Position numbers and translations under genes: made by a program | Source of the DNA: Annona cherimola | Taxonomy: Eukaryota; Streptophyta; Magnoliopsida; Magnoliales; Annonaceae | Direction of reading: 5' to 3' | DNA: 64,000 bases | NCBI GenBank assembly: GCA_030490835.1 | Contig: CM059971.1 | Coordinates: 2,302,545-2,366,544 of the forward strand | In this document: piece by piece, positions 11,541-24,251 of the stretch | Numbering within the stretch: position 1 is the stretch's first letter | How the letters are laid out: each line of letters begins with the position of its first letter | Notes under the pieces: generated by a model | The model's database searches: none | What the model was told of the DNA's origin: nothing | The model's input: the letters and a program-made list of their open reading frames with translations, nothing else

Positions 11541-12127
11541 AGTGCACCCGGGTGCATATCATAAACACCTGTCAAAGTAGACGACTTATATAGGTTTCGA
11601 AACAGGGGGTTATGGCAATCAACAACAGAATAGATACTGTTTATATCTCAATTAGGATCTACACCAGGGATTTTGGTTCACAGACACCACATTGGACTCA
11701 CTTTGATGATGGAATAAAATCCACTCTTACCTGCTGCATTTAGAAACATATATTTTAGAAGCAAACTAAATTTCATCCAAATACATCACCAAAGTTTCGA
11801 GAGCTCGTTGCCAGAAATTTATGTTTCTCACCTTTCCTTCACCTTGCATATTTTTCTTCTCTACCCATGAATAGAATGGACTACGTCTGATTTATCTTTC
11901 TCGTCTTTCCTTCATGTCGCATCTTTTTCTTCTCTACTCATAAATAAAATGGGCTGCCTCTTATTCGTATATTGGTTGAATAATTATAACCATATAAACA
12001 GATACCAAAGTTGTGAGGTTTAATTTCAAATCTATATATGGAAAGGTATCGTAGAAGTAGTTACATACCATTCCTACTTAAATGCTTTCTAAGCAAAACA
12101 GAAATCATAACTCCATAGTCCAGGCAT
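11541..12127. other. Right end of block A
   Basis: Matches 22335-22850 of block B, including the phrase CATAACTCCATAGTCCAGGC at the end. No gene is seen. Part of it also resembles 8340-8510 within the same block, so an older repeat is present. Confidence 0.75.
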
Positions 12128-12428
12128 AATGACGTTTCTACTTATCATTGACGAAATCAGGACGTTTCTGAAAGCAAATACTTGTTATTTCGTACACCAT
12201 ATATTAAGGCAGGGTAATGATGTTGCACATACCTTAGCCGATTTAGTTCTGGTATCTACTCTGGATCACCAGGTCTGGTGGGGCAATCCCCCATATGCGA
12301 TTCTTGGTAAAATTTGTACTGACAATTTTTATGCAATGAATTGTTTGGATTACTCTACCCCTAACCCCTTTCACATCGAATGGGGTCAGGGGTAGGGCGT
12401 ATCCTTTTATCAAAAAGATGTTACAATA
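12128..12428 (+). pseudogene. Retroelement RNase H (RVT_3) C-terminal fragment
   Basis: The frame at 12129-12395 encodes an RVT_3-type tail: the motif HHILRQGNDVAHTLAD, then WWGNPP and CTDNFYAMN. This is the end of the RNase H domain of plant non-LTR retroelements or their domesticated relatives. The rest of the domain and the reverse transcriptase are missing. Block B joins the flanks directly (CCAGGCATA followed by TTGAAAAAAGAAT at 22846-22858), so this roughly 300-bp piece was inserted only in block A. A second, less truncated relative lies on the minus strand at 62451-63056. Confidence 0.75.
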
Positions 12429-12479
12429 TACTGAAAAAAGAATAAAAAATGACAAAAATTATTTATGCAAATTTTTTCA

Positions 12480-12750
12480 GGTCGTGTTTGGTAACCTTAA
12501 TTAACGAGTTTTCATAATTTTTCTCTCATTCTTATAAATTATCTTACAAAGTGTTTTGGATCTTAACTACACTTTGACCATACCTTTTTCAATTTTATTC
12601 ATATATTATAATCATTTTTTTGACAATTTCCAGATTTATTTTAGTTGTATCCTTATCTTGTCATACTATTTACATAATTTTAAAATCTTCCTTTTTTTCA
12701 TTTTTCACACCATCCCAACATTTTACCAAAACACATGTTTCCAAGCGTAC
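12480..12750. mobile_element. Diverged Tourist-like MITE
   Basis: It starts near GTCGTGTTTGGTAACC and ends near TACCAAAACACATG, resembling the termini of the 10328-10609 family but degenerate. The boundaries are approximate and no clear target duplication was found. Confidence 0.45.
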
Positions 12751-14533
12751 CTTTAATCTTCCTTGACATTATTAGAAAACAAGTTTTCCCCAAACCTTTT
12801 AATTTTGTTTAGTACTCGGATACATCATTGCAACCTCCGATTTTTTTAGGCTTTTCCCTTCGAAACCCATAGGAAGGAGAAAGGATCCACATCAAAATAT
12901 GAGAATAAAAAATGAATCTTTTTGAACAACCCATGTAAGCATATAATAATTAAATAAGTTTAGATGATCCTTATAAGCATGTTGAGGATGTGTTTGTCAT
13001 TTGAATAAATAGCCATCATAAACACATTAAGAAAGTACTTCTCATATCAATAAACTTATTAATCTAAAACTTTTCGCTCTCCTCAATTATCTTATTTTGC
13101 AATTATTTTTCATATATTTTCATATAACTATCACCACAATTACACATACTTAGTCTCCACTAGTTCTTTGAACTTTCCCCTTGAAAACGTGAAGGGATAT
13201 GGAAAGAAAGGGTAACTCTTTTTCAGTAAGTTGTGTATGCGCATAATAGTTAAATATGTTTAGATAGTCCTTATGAGAATATTAAAGATGCGTTTTTTAT
13301 TTTAATAAACTTGTTAATCTAAAATTTTTTTACTCTTCACCATATCCTATTTGCTAATCATTTTTAACATCTTTCTTTACGTTTGTCTTACTTTAAAATT
13401 AATTCTCTATAATTACGCATTGAAAAATGGGTATTCCCTCTCAATTATTATACGTGTATCTCATTATAGCCTTCACTAGTTTTGTGAACTATTACTTTAA
13501 AAATGCATAGAAGAGGAAAATCGGTATGAAACTGTGGGAATCAAGAGTAATTCTTTTTTTTATGGTTTACCATAAAAGAAGAGTAACTCTTTTTCAGTAC
13601 CCTCTGTAAGCATATAATAATTAAATAAGTTTAAGATGACACCCATAAGCATATTAAGGATATGTTTTTCATTGCAATAAATGGTCCTTTCATAAGCATA
13701 TTAAGGATGTGGATGTGTTTGTCATTGCAATTATTGAAAAATAAGATAATTGCATAGGAAAAAACTGAGAAATAACTAAAAAAATAGGATAGCTATCAAG
13801 AGTGAAAAATTTTAAGTTAAAAAGTTTTAAGTGAAAAAGTATTCGAGGATAAAAAAAAAGCCGCTAAATGGGCAATCCAACATTCAACTAATAAAAAACA
13901 TAATCAATCAAGAATCAAATCATAAATAAACACATTAAAATTTTAGTGGAAACCCTTCTCTCTGTGAAAGAGGTAAAACTGTAGGATCCAGTCCATATAA
14001 ATCTTTTTTTTTATGGGTCAGCCTAGATAAGTCTTTCGTTATATAATAACGAGGTTATAAAGCAATGTATTTCCTAATAAAAATTAGAAAATTTTATCAT
14101 CACCACATTCACATCAGCTTTAGCAAAGGAAAATAAAAGAGGGCAATCTTGCTAGAAGAACCATTTATGTGGGTTCTATGACACTTGGAAAACCTCATAT
14201 CACAATTTGTTGTAAGAAATACAATAGTTTGATACTACTCAGTCCACTTGCTTGTCCTTCTCCAAATAACAACAAGCCCAATAATATGGTCAGTAGGGAC
14301 ACTAACTTCAAGTGAAAAGATGGAGATGAATTAGAAAGTGTTGAAGGAAAAGAGTAAGGAAGGAAATTTAATTATTAGAAAAGACATGTCAATCTCTCTT
14401 AGATTATTATGTTTTTCATTAACACTTGCAAATGATGATAACCACATCTTCTATGTTAGACACTCAAGAGTGCGTAAATCCTATTTACCAAATCATAAAT
14501 CTAGTTACATTTTTTTGCACTATTTGTTTATTC

Positions 14534-14569
<36 letters not shown>

Positions 14570-15370
14570 GTACCAAACTATCTGATACTACAATCTAGTA
14601 CATGATTATCCTCATAGCATGGAAGAAATTTTTCTATAAAATCCCCAACACTAGGGGGAAATTCCCTCCGAGCCCGTTACCATCCATCACAGCGTTGATA
14701 GCGTCTTTGCGCTGTCTTTAATAGCTACTAATAACAAAGAAATTTTTCTTTGAGATGTTTTTTCTATAATTGCAACAACTAAAAATTCAGAAAAAAAAAG
14801 TGATTATAGAATTAACAATCAAAAAATATGGAAGATCATAATAGAAGATAATTAGAGGCATGAACACCTAATTTTTATAGTGGGTCTAGCAAGCAATGAT
14901 TATATGGTTGAAAGCTGCAAACACAAAGAGGATTGAATGGCAAATAATAGTATTTTGTATTGTATTCATATATTCCGTTATCTCAACTAATATTACATTT
15001 AGACTTCTAAGATATTCTTACAACTCACTAACAATATCCTGCACACTGTCTTTTAATTTCTTGCTCGCAATGTCCTATAAACATCTTAGTAATATTCCTA
15101 TTTTTCTTCCTATCCCAACTTAGTGAGCGCTCCCACAGAAATTGGGGAGAAATAAATGCTACCACTTCATGCCACTGCCAAAAAGCCATACTTTTCACAC
15201 TTTCTGAAAAATCACACAAAATGCCGCTACTACTATTTGAACCATTGTCCTCACCTAGTGGAGGGGCAATTAATAGTGTTTTTGAAATCACACTTCTCAA
15301 CGGGTTGAACTTATATCCTGACTGGAATTTGAGAGAATACTTGATTTTAATTCTCATTGCTAGTAAAGAT
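12751..15370. other. Left part of duplicated block B
   Basis: Non-coding. From about 12940 it follows block A 3710-5830 in order, with small indels, including the CNL 3'-flank-like part from about 13900. A TA-repeat lies at about 14534-14567. No RNA gene recognised. Confidence 0.75.
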
Positions 15371-15379
15371 GATGCACTT

Positions 15380-15735
15380 AGATCCTACGACAATCAATAT
15401 GGATGATGGGGATCTGCAAAATCTTGGGCTAGTATTCAATTTGAGATTTTTAAGGACGTGAGTGCCTTGAGTTGTACCAACAGACGAGGCAAAAAATACA
15501 GTTCCTTCGGCACACCGATTATAACAATGTTTAATGACTTGAGCTGCACTAGTGTATTAGGCAGACCAGTAAATGCATGCAGACAATCATTCTTGAGCGA
15601 CTCAAGCTGTTCCAAAGGATGAGGCAGTGATTTAAATTCCCCCAAGCATCTTCAATGGTTTAAGTTGTCCCAGTGACTTAGGAAGATTCATTAAAGCTTA
15701 TTTTCAATTTTGAGTCTTTCGAATTTTTTCAGTTT
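15380..15735 (-). pseudogene. NBS-LRR 3' remnant, block B
   Basis: Minus-strand LRR sequence matches the CNL C-terminus and block A. The frame at 15436-15645 still reads LRR units such as LPHPLEQLESLK and LPNTLVQLKSLN, but it lacks about 90 bp present in block A between GGGCTAGT and ATTCAATTTGAG. There are no upstream domains. A truncated Tourist-like MITE follows from about 15749. Confidence 0.8.
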
Positions 15736-16194
15736 TACAAATGAATAAGGGCGTGTTTGGTAAACACAACGAGTAGAAATGGGAGGGAAATCGCTTGAAG
15801 TTGGCACCTCTCACCATGAGTTAACTCGTTGGGTGCCTTAAAATCGATGCGTCAATTTTTTTTTTTTTGAGAAAAAGAAGCACCCTGTCCCAAGTCCCTA
15901 ATCGTCTGAAAGGGAGGGAGGATAGGATGATCCAAGAGAACCTTTCGATGCGTCAATTTTTATTTTTATATTCATAGAGTAGAAAAGGTTCTATGTAAAA
16001 AAAAAAATACTTAGCTAAACTGAGATAGGGTAGGTTACAACGTCCAGATACCCAAAACCAATGTAAATTAATAATATACATTTAATATATATTTTTGAAA
16101 TATCTTTTATAGCGAAAGATATAAATATTTTCTTTTTTTTTCAGAAACTTATTTAGTTTATCTATTATTTGGTAAGCTTAATAAATGTATGTCA

Positions 16195-16250
16195 AAAATG
16201 ATGTTGTTGTTGTTGTTGTTATTATTATTATTATTATCATCATCATCATT
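16195..16250. repeat. Compound TTG/TTA/TCA trinucleotide microsatellite
   Basis: Successive runs of GTT, ATT and ATC trinucleotides. Block A (about 7150-7175) has only a short ATT/ATC run at the matching place. Confidence 0.9.
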
Positions 16251-16504
16251 TTCTTTGCTATAGGATTTTAAGTAAGACTTGTAATAAAATTATAATTTTT
16301 AAATATAATACAAAAATTATTTTAAAGAACTAATTTGAAACTGAAACTAATCTCACCTTTAATAAAAGGTAGGGCATGCTTAGAACTGAGCTCATCTAAA
16401 ATAGGATAAGATAAAAATGAAACAGAGAAAGGATAGATTTAACCCCACACTAAACCTACTCAACTCAAATTGCAACTTATACCCTAGAAAAATTTACTGC
16501 TATT

Positions 16505-16660
16505 GTACGGCGTGAAATTTCCAAGATAAAAGAATGAAGAAGAGCACCTTATCCATTTAAGTCTATGGCAACTAAATATCACTAAATTGCTAGAGAAGCA
16601 CTGATAAGATGGCTTGCCTGTGCTTTTAATTTGGGATAGTGAGTTGCAAGGGCTTTGACA
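16505..16660 (-). pseudogene. Isolated LRR fragment of the CNL
   Basis: The stretch with GAAGAGCACCTTATCC, TCTATGGCAACTAAAT and TTAATTTGGGATAGT matches 25865-25990 of the intact CNL, an LRR segment well upstream of the block B 3' remnant. The intervening LRR modules are deleted. No open frame remains. Confidence 0.7.
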
Positions 16661-18558
16661 GTTCTCCCCAATGTTGGAGTTTCACGTAGAATTTTACCTA
16701 GTATAGTCAATTTGCAGAAAAATTCTTTTTATATTGTGAGGGTTGTGAACGTACTTGATTGTAATATCGGTTGTCACGTTGTATAAATTCTAATAGAAAA
16801 AGTTTGTTATACCTCTGCAGATTCCTTTTTTTTTTCTTGTGGCTGCATTTTATCTCTTTGAATCCTCCTCCAACATTGTTATTAATTGGATATTATTAAT
16901 TGAAAGCCACTCAACAATCACAGGTGGCAAAAAAATAATTTCAACTGCCATTAACAGGTAATTTGTGGTAAAAAATGCCCCAAATCTTCAGAGCTCCTGC
17001 ACTTTTTTTGGTGGCGAGAGGGAAAACCGAACTTCTAATTCCTTAGTAGCTCTCAATCGCATATACTCTGTTTTTTTCTGTTTATCCTGCCGTCACATGG
17101 CGAATGTGTAAATAATATGGTGGATTTAACTGTAAAATATCAAGAGGCTGAATATACAAGCAAGATGAAGCAGTGTCCAGCTATATGACCGCTAAGTTGC
17201 GCGCTTCGTACACTAATATATCAAATGTGAGGGTTTTTTTTTTTTAAATTGGAATATATTTACGTATATTTCTCAACACATATTATATTGAAAGTCTGAG
17301 ACATTTTTACAACTCTGGAAGTACTGCTCCACCAAATAATCAGAAAGACATAGCTTTCAACTACTAAATTGGTGACCACTACTTCCACAGCCAACTAGAT
17401 GGGAGACCACAGCTTCCGCTGCAAATTTTTTCTTCGTTTCGGGATTCGAAGCCACAACCATGGCATCAGCGCTGCCGGGATTCTACGGCATCAGCGCTGA
17501 ATGTAAGGGTTGGTTCTTACAAATTTCTGGGTAAATAATATCCACTAGCGCACCAATAAAGCAAATGTGTGGCACGTGAATAAAGCAATTGAGTCGGCAA
17601 CAGCATTTCTTTGAATAAAGCAGTTGTAGCGTACGATTCTTGAGCATATAAGACAAAATATGTTTACTGCAAATGTCAGAAGATGTTTAAATGTATAATC
17701 ACTTGGGAGTAAATAACAAACAACAATTAAGACAAAATCAGTCTTACAAATGGTGGAAAATATTTCAGTACATCAGGTATAAAACTTTATTTTTTATATT
17801 TTTTTTGAAAAATTTTCATAAAATTATTAATATAATTATATTTTTTTGATAAAAAAATATAATTATAAGTCAAATATTATTTTTAATATAATTGTATTTA
17901 ATTTATAAGTCAAATTTCACTATTTTTAAATATATGTTTATATTTTTTAAAATTTTTAAAATAAAGGTACTATAGCTATTTTTAAGTAACTAAAATATCC
18001 CTATTATAAAAAAATTTGAAAAAATATATAAAAATAATATTTTGCATGTTAATACATTGAAACATAACTTAATTTCGATATGGTATGACGGGCGTTTATC
18101 GCCCGTTTTAAGAGCCGTCTCCCCTGTTGATCTGAAAAATTGGGAAAAAAAAAAAAAGACAAGTTCAAAGAATTAATTGGATGAATCAAATGTAAAGATA
18201 ACAAAGAATAAAAAAAAAATTGTTTTAAATCTAAATCGTTTATAATAATTCATCCATACGTATGTATTTATAATGCCAAAAATTTAATATTTTAAATTCC
18301 TGTATAATATATACTATTTTCAAAATTTACTAGTTTCACATCTAGTCTCAAATGAATGAGTTTTTCAAAATTAAATTATAGATGGATTTCACTAAACTAG
18401 ATGGCCGAGTGCTAATATTGATCATGTGTCAACTCACCCTTATTCTAGTATACTTATAAATTGATTAATACTAATTAGCTCGCTTACTTTAGGGAGTTTT
18501 TCATATTATTCATACTATTTGAATATTTCAAATCTATCACATACTGATATGATACCAA
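16661..18558. other. Block B spacer including an AT-rich foldback
   Basis: No gene seen. About 17750-18075 is a strongly AT-rich imperfect palindrome of the same general type as the other foldback MITEs here. From about 18085 the sequence again matches block A (7720 onward). The segment 16661-18070 has no counterpart that I could find in block A. Confidence 0.55.
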
Positions 18559-18849
18559 GGGTGTGTTTGGTTTGAGATAAAACTTTTGATGAAAAGTTTT
18601 TGAAGTAGAAGTTATCAAATTGATAGAAAATGATGTGATATAATAGGAGTAATGATGAGGAGTAAAGAGAATAAAGTTAAAATACATAAGTTAGTTGTAT
18701 GGGTAGTTGTGTAGAAATGATTGAAAAGTAGGGTAGCTTGTATAGGAAAATGTGAAAAAATAATTAAAAAATAGAGTAGTTATGGAAAGTGAAAAGTTTT
18801 GGATGGAAAAGTTTTGGTTGACATTTTTTTGCCCCAAACAAACGCACCC
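18559..18849. mobile_element. Tourist-like MITE, present in block B only
   Basis: A 291-bp element starting GGGTGTGTTTGGTTTG and ending CAAACAAACGCACCC. CAA flanks both ends (18556-18558 and 18850-18852). Block A at about 8188-8206 has the uninterrupted site GATACCAAGTATACCC. It is about as similar to the 10328-10609 and 41398-41678 elements as they are to each other. Confidence 0.88.
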
Positions 18850-20202
18850 CAAGTATACCCATTTGTTCTATATATATGTAGCTGCATACGTACTTTCAGG
18901 CTTTATATCATGTCAAATTAGGCGACTTAGATTGTCAATTGCTAGTGAGACATGCCTCAAATATGTTTCATGTATTATGGTAATGAACAACAAAATGGAT
19001 CCCATATATATCTCAATTAGGGTATATAGGCATCGTTATGATTCACTGAAATTGAATCACACTCACCTTGATAATAATATCAAATTCATTCCACCCATTC
19101 CATTTAGGAGTATTTACTTAATAAACAAAATGAGTTTCATCTAAGGTGCACACTGTTTACTTAGCCCTAAAATAGTATTCAAAAATCAATAATGGACCAA
19201 CTTGAGTTTAGAATATCCGGATTTTTTTAGTCAAGTTTTAATCTTTTCTTTCATCAATAAGGAAGCATTTTATTAAGTTATTAGATTGTTCACTATTTTT
19301 TCTCAAATATCAAAAGCATCAATAGATGACTTATATATTGTATTATCTAAAGCGTTATAATACAATGAAACTACGGTGCATGGGGTCATGAACATGTTCC
19401 TTTACTTTTTTATTTTACAAATTTATATTTAAAAGCTAAACTGTCTATTATCTTTATTAATAGGTATTTATTACATCTTCAAAAATCACTTTAATTAAAA
19501 ACTCGCATATTTCAAAATGTCAATACCTTCTGAGATTTAATATACGACAATTAAAATTAAGAAATAAATATCTAATATAAATAAGATCAATAATTTGTGA
19601 CGTCATTAACAACATACACATGGATGAATATTTAAATGTTTTAGATATTAAAAACTTTAAATTAAAACACAAAGAGGTAGATGGAAATATGGGTTGCACT
19701 AAATTATAACCTTATCCAAATTATTTAAAATACTTTTCCAACATATATTAAATCGGGTTGTATAAATCTCTTAACTAATTTTACTTTTAATATGGTCAAC
19801 TAATTTTTGCCACGAAATTTAATTATATTTTAAAACAAATTATCAAAGCAACATTAAATTTTTTCTTCGAAAATTAAAATGATTTAGTGCATTTTGGCCT
19901 AATGATAATATTACCACCGATGACATGTTATGCAAAATGCATCATTTTGTAGCTTATTCACATCATGCTTAGGAAAGCTTTTATAGTAAAATTTCTTATT
20001 GAAAAGATAAAGTTTGCTAAACGGCTCATAAAAGTGCCAACGTATGCCTTAAGGCCACAAAAGATGGTCTAACAAACTCTTAGGATACACATATTAAAAT
20101 ATTTTAAATGATAAGATATATTAGAATAATCTGTAACTATTGTAAATTATTTTATATCAAGGATTAGAATGTTCATGCATACAAAGTTTGAATTACTTTA
20201 AA
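18850..20202. other. Block B spacer
   Basis: Non-coding AT-rich sequence collinear with block A 8195-9616. No RNA gene or open frame of interest. Confidence 0.75.
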
Positions 20203-20600
20203 GAGGAATGATCCTATTAGCTCGGATTAAGTAAATGATTCACTTAGTCCACCTCAAAAATCGTATTTAAAACAACTTTTTTTTTTGCTTTTTTCTTCGT
20301 ATACTTGTTTAACTAAGTATATTTAATATATAAATCAAGTTTTACTATTTTTGGATATGTATATTTATATTTTTAGATTTTTAAAAATAAGAGTATTTTA
20401 AATACATACATACACATAGATGTTTAAAAATCTCCAAAAAATAAATAAACATATTCGAAAATGGTAAAACTTAGTCTATATGTTAAATACGCTTAGATAA
20501 ACAAGTGCATGAAGAAAAAAGTAAAAAAATGTTGTAAATAGGTTTTTTAATATGGGTTAAGTGGGGCATTTACTTAGCCCGAACTAACAAGATTACTCAT
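20203..20600. mobile_element. Foldback MITE, present in block B only
   Basis: A 398-bp near-complete palindrome. The left end is GAGGAATGATCCTATTAGCT and the right end read inward is ATGAGTAATCTTGTTAG. TTACTTTAAA flanks both sides (20193-20202 and 20601-20610). Block A has one copy of this 10-mer (9607-9616) and no insert. A 9- to 10-bp target duplication fits Mutator-like transposition. The inner arms carry the recurring motifs ACTAAGTATATTTAA and TTTTACTATTTTTGGA. Confidence 0.87.
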
Positions 20601-20610
20601 TTACTTTAAA

Positions 20611-21461
20611 TTATTTTTGCAGTAGATTAATTGTTTAAAATAGTCTTATTATATTCTTGGAATTTTTGAAAATTGTGTGCACGTAAGAAATTTATAGAAT
20701 GACTTTATAATGTGTTAGAATGTCAAAAAATATTTTTGAATAATTTTTGAATACTTAAAATTTTTTAGAGGTGCGGGATATATTTGAATGACCAAAAATA
20801 TTATTTGAAAATCAAAATAGTTTATTTTAGATTACAATTTTCAATAAAATTTACTTAAGAAAGATCTATAACTATTTAAAGAAGATTTATAAAATGTGTC
20901 TAGTGTTTTGTAATGATTTAAATTTATTTTGACATGATTCAGAATTAACCAAAACTTTTTAGAATGCAATTGATGTGTATTAGAAAAATATTAATTTTAA
21001 TTTCTTTCTATTGTTGCTACCACCTCAATAGGAAACAACAAAAATCAATTTAGAATTTTTGTCATGATTTATGCACGGGGGTTGTACTAGATAAGCACTC
21101 ATTTTTTATTCATATTTTTAGGGCTATTTGATAGCATAAAAAATGAATTCTTTTTTAAAAAATTGCCTTTGAGGGCCGGTTTTTAAAGGGCCGGCCTGAG
21201 TTCGAATTTTCCCAAACCTGCCCGACTGAGTCAAACCCAGTACTAATAGGTAATAGGTGTATTTTTTAAAAAAAAAAAAAAAGACCAAAATCGAATTTTT
21301 ATTAGAACCGAACCAGGCCGGGCCGGGTCAAGAGAATCTGCCATATTAGATATGCTGAAATAACAAAATTGCTTGTTGGGTTCACCTCTTTTCTTTTCCT
21401 TATATTCAAAAAATGCTAACATGCATTCTTTATCAAAAATAATTGAATTTTGTCACATTCT
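20611..21461. other. Block B spacer and CPSF73 fragment 3' flank
   Basis: Collinear with block A 9617-10730, minus the block A MITE. It contains the GC-richer CCGGGTC/GGGCCGG patch at about 21170-21340. No gene. Confidence 0.75.
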
Positions 21462-22335
21462 TTATAACGGAACAATAATGTAATCGTCAAAACAGAGACT
21501 TCTTCGAACTTTTGTGCAGGTTAAATAGACATTCCAACTTGACACCCCAAACAAAGAAACTAGCAGTGAAAATATCACCTTCTCAGCACTCTTCCCCATC
21601 TCTTCCTCAGTGCTCGTCTCCATCACAATCAGCTTGGGAATTTCCCGGCTTATGTTCAGAATCAAAGCAACAATTGAGTTTGAAACCATGTCACCTATGG
21701 GATCTGCAGTCCACTGTAAGGAGACATGTTTCTCTGACTCCTGCTTCACAATCACCCTTTCATGCACATGCAAAGTTGGAAGCCCAGATTCTTCATCATC
21801 CTGGGACTCAACACTCCCATAAATCTGCTTGATCCTGTGCTTGATCACACCGAAGGCGCCAGTATAAAGGATGGAAATCCTCTGGGTGATAGCTGCAGTG
21901 GATGGTTGTGAGAAGATGTGGAGGTCATCAGGGGCCATTATTTGATAGGCAAATCCTTTCCAGACAAGCAAGCCACTTGCAGTCTTTCCCACTTTTGGGG
22001 TCTTTTCTGCCAACCTTCCAATTGTCTTCGACATCTTCTCTGAATTGAAGTACATTTCAACAGACTGGCAGTTCTTAGGAGACATGATCTTCACATTTTT
22101 GTCTGCAAATTGGCTGATGAGCTTCTGTTTGAGTCTTTCCATCTCATTAGCTCCTCTGTGGACCAAGATTATGTTGTGGGGCACGAGCTCTTTCAAAAAC
22201 GTGCTGGTCTGGGCATAATCAGCATGGCTGAGAAGGAAATGTAACGGACCTGCATGTTAAGAGGCGTAGAAAGGCCATGCATAAGGACTTTCTTGGGTTC
22301 GTTCATGATGGTCTTAGCCAGTGCACTAAGTCTAA
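21462..22335 (-). pseudogene. CPSF73-I 3' fragment, block B
   Basis: Minus-strand match to about residues 390-647 of the intact CPSF73-I, less damaged than the block A copy: 244 codons stay open from 22196 to 21462. A one-base deletion inside the SAHAD motif codons (near 22225) breaks the frame with the upstream part. The catalytic core and C-terminal tail are missing, as in block A. Both copies read VHRGANE where the intact gene reads VHGAANE, which shows a common truncated ancestor. Nothing suggests it is translated. Confidence 0.92.
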
Positions 22336-24251
22336 GTGCACCCAGGTACATATCATAAAACCCTGTCAAAGTAGACGACTTATATATGTTTTGAAACAGG
22401 GGGTTATGGCAATCAACGACAGAATGGATACTGTTTACATCTCAATTAGGATCTACAGCAGGGATTTTGGTTCACAGACACCACATTGGACACACTTTGA
22501 TGATGGTACCAAATCCACTGTTACCTGCTGCATTTACAAACATATATTTTAGAAGCAAACTAAATTTCATCCAAATATATTACCAAGTTTCGAGAGCTCG
22601 TTGCCAGAAATTTATCTCTCTCCTTTCCTTCACCTTGCATGTTTTTATTCTCTACCCATAAATAAAATGGGCTACCTCTTATTCGTATACTGGTTGAATG
22701 ATTATAACCATATAAACAGATACCAAAGTTGTGAGGTTTAATTTCAAATCTATATATGGAAAGGTATTGTAGAAGTAGTTACATACCATTCCTACTTCAA
22801 TGCTTTCTAAGCAAAACAGAAATCATAACTCCATAGTCCAGGCATATTGAAAAAAGAATGTCTGGTAGTCAAAGGAAAATAAGGATACATTCATACATAT
22901 TACTCCCTTCGGGTTTCTGACAGCTCTTTAGGTTCAGAATTTTCTGACGAAATAAGGCTCAAAGCTCTCTCCAACTGCATCTCTTCCATATTAGATATGC
23001 TAAAACAACATAACTACTACTACGGTTCACCTCTTTTTTTTTTTTTACTTAAATTTGAAAAATGCTGATATATGTTCTTTATAAATAGATAAATAAATTG
23101 AATTCTAACACATCTTTTATCATAGACAACAATAGTGTAGTCGTCAAAACAAAGACTTCTCATAGAAGAGGAGATACATTACATAATTTCATAAAAAATG
23201 AGAATAAATCGATTTTGTTGGTCACCTTTTAGGAATTTAGACTTTCCACTTTTGTGTAGGTTAAATAGGCCTTCCAATTTTTAAGAAATAAACAACAGAA
23301 TTAGTCAAAAATAAAACACCAAAAAAAAAAACCCATAATTTTACGTGGAAACCCTTACTTGTGAAAGGGGAAAAACCACGGGACTTGGTCCATGGAGTTA
23401 CAGTGCAATGTCTTCCCTAGTGATAAAGTAGAGTATTTTGTCATCACCACATGGATAAATTACAACAGAGGAACATTAAAACCAAAAGGACAGATATCAC
23501 CAAGAATAAGATAAATAACAAAACAAAGCTAGCTTCAAAAAACCAGCCGTAGAAGGAAAAGCTAGTAACAAAAAACCAAACACCACCTTCTTCAAAAATT
23601 CATTACAATGAGTTTGATACTCCAACATCCAATTGATCCCTTCTCTAGATAACAGCAGGCCCAGTAATACGGTGAATGATGACACCTATGTCAAGTGAAA
23701 AAACATAGATGAATTATCATGCTGTTGAAGAAAAGAGTGGAGAAAGAAATGTAATTACAAGAAAAGATGTCCCAACCTCTCCTAAATTCTCATGTTTTTC
23801 AATCATCCTTGCAAATGATGATAATCACATCTTCTTTGTTAAAGACTTAAAGAGTGATCTTTGTTACCAAATCATGAATCTGGCCCCATTTCTTCACACC
23901 ATTCTAATAGCTTCAACTAACAAAAAATCTTTCTTGCATATGTTTTTCTGGAATTGTTGCAGCACTGAAAACTTAAAAAAAGAGAGATTTTAGAAATTGA
24001 AATTGAACAGATATGAAGGATAGCAATACGAGATGATCAAAGGCTTACACAGCTAATTTTTCTACAATGGGCCTCAAAAGAAATGATTATGTGGTTGAAA
24101 ACTGTGAAAATGAGGATTCTAGTGGAAAAAAGGGTAGTTAATAGTGTTTTTGAAATCGCAGTTCTCATCAGGTTGAACTTTAGATCCTGCTTGGAATTTG
24201 AAAGAGTACCTGATTGGAATATGAAACTAATTGGCGATGCAAATGGCTCAC
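22336..24251. other. End of block B and block C leader
   Basis: 22336-22850 repeats the block A right end. From about 22990 to 23285 the sequence again matches the CPSF73-fragment 3' flank (CCATATTAGATATGCT; GTAGTCGTCAAAACA; GTAGGTTAAATAG). The CPSF73 fragment itself is missing; the sequence jumps straight to the CNL 3' flank at about 23290. This is a third, internally deleted block. No gene. Confidence 0.7.
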
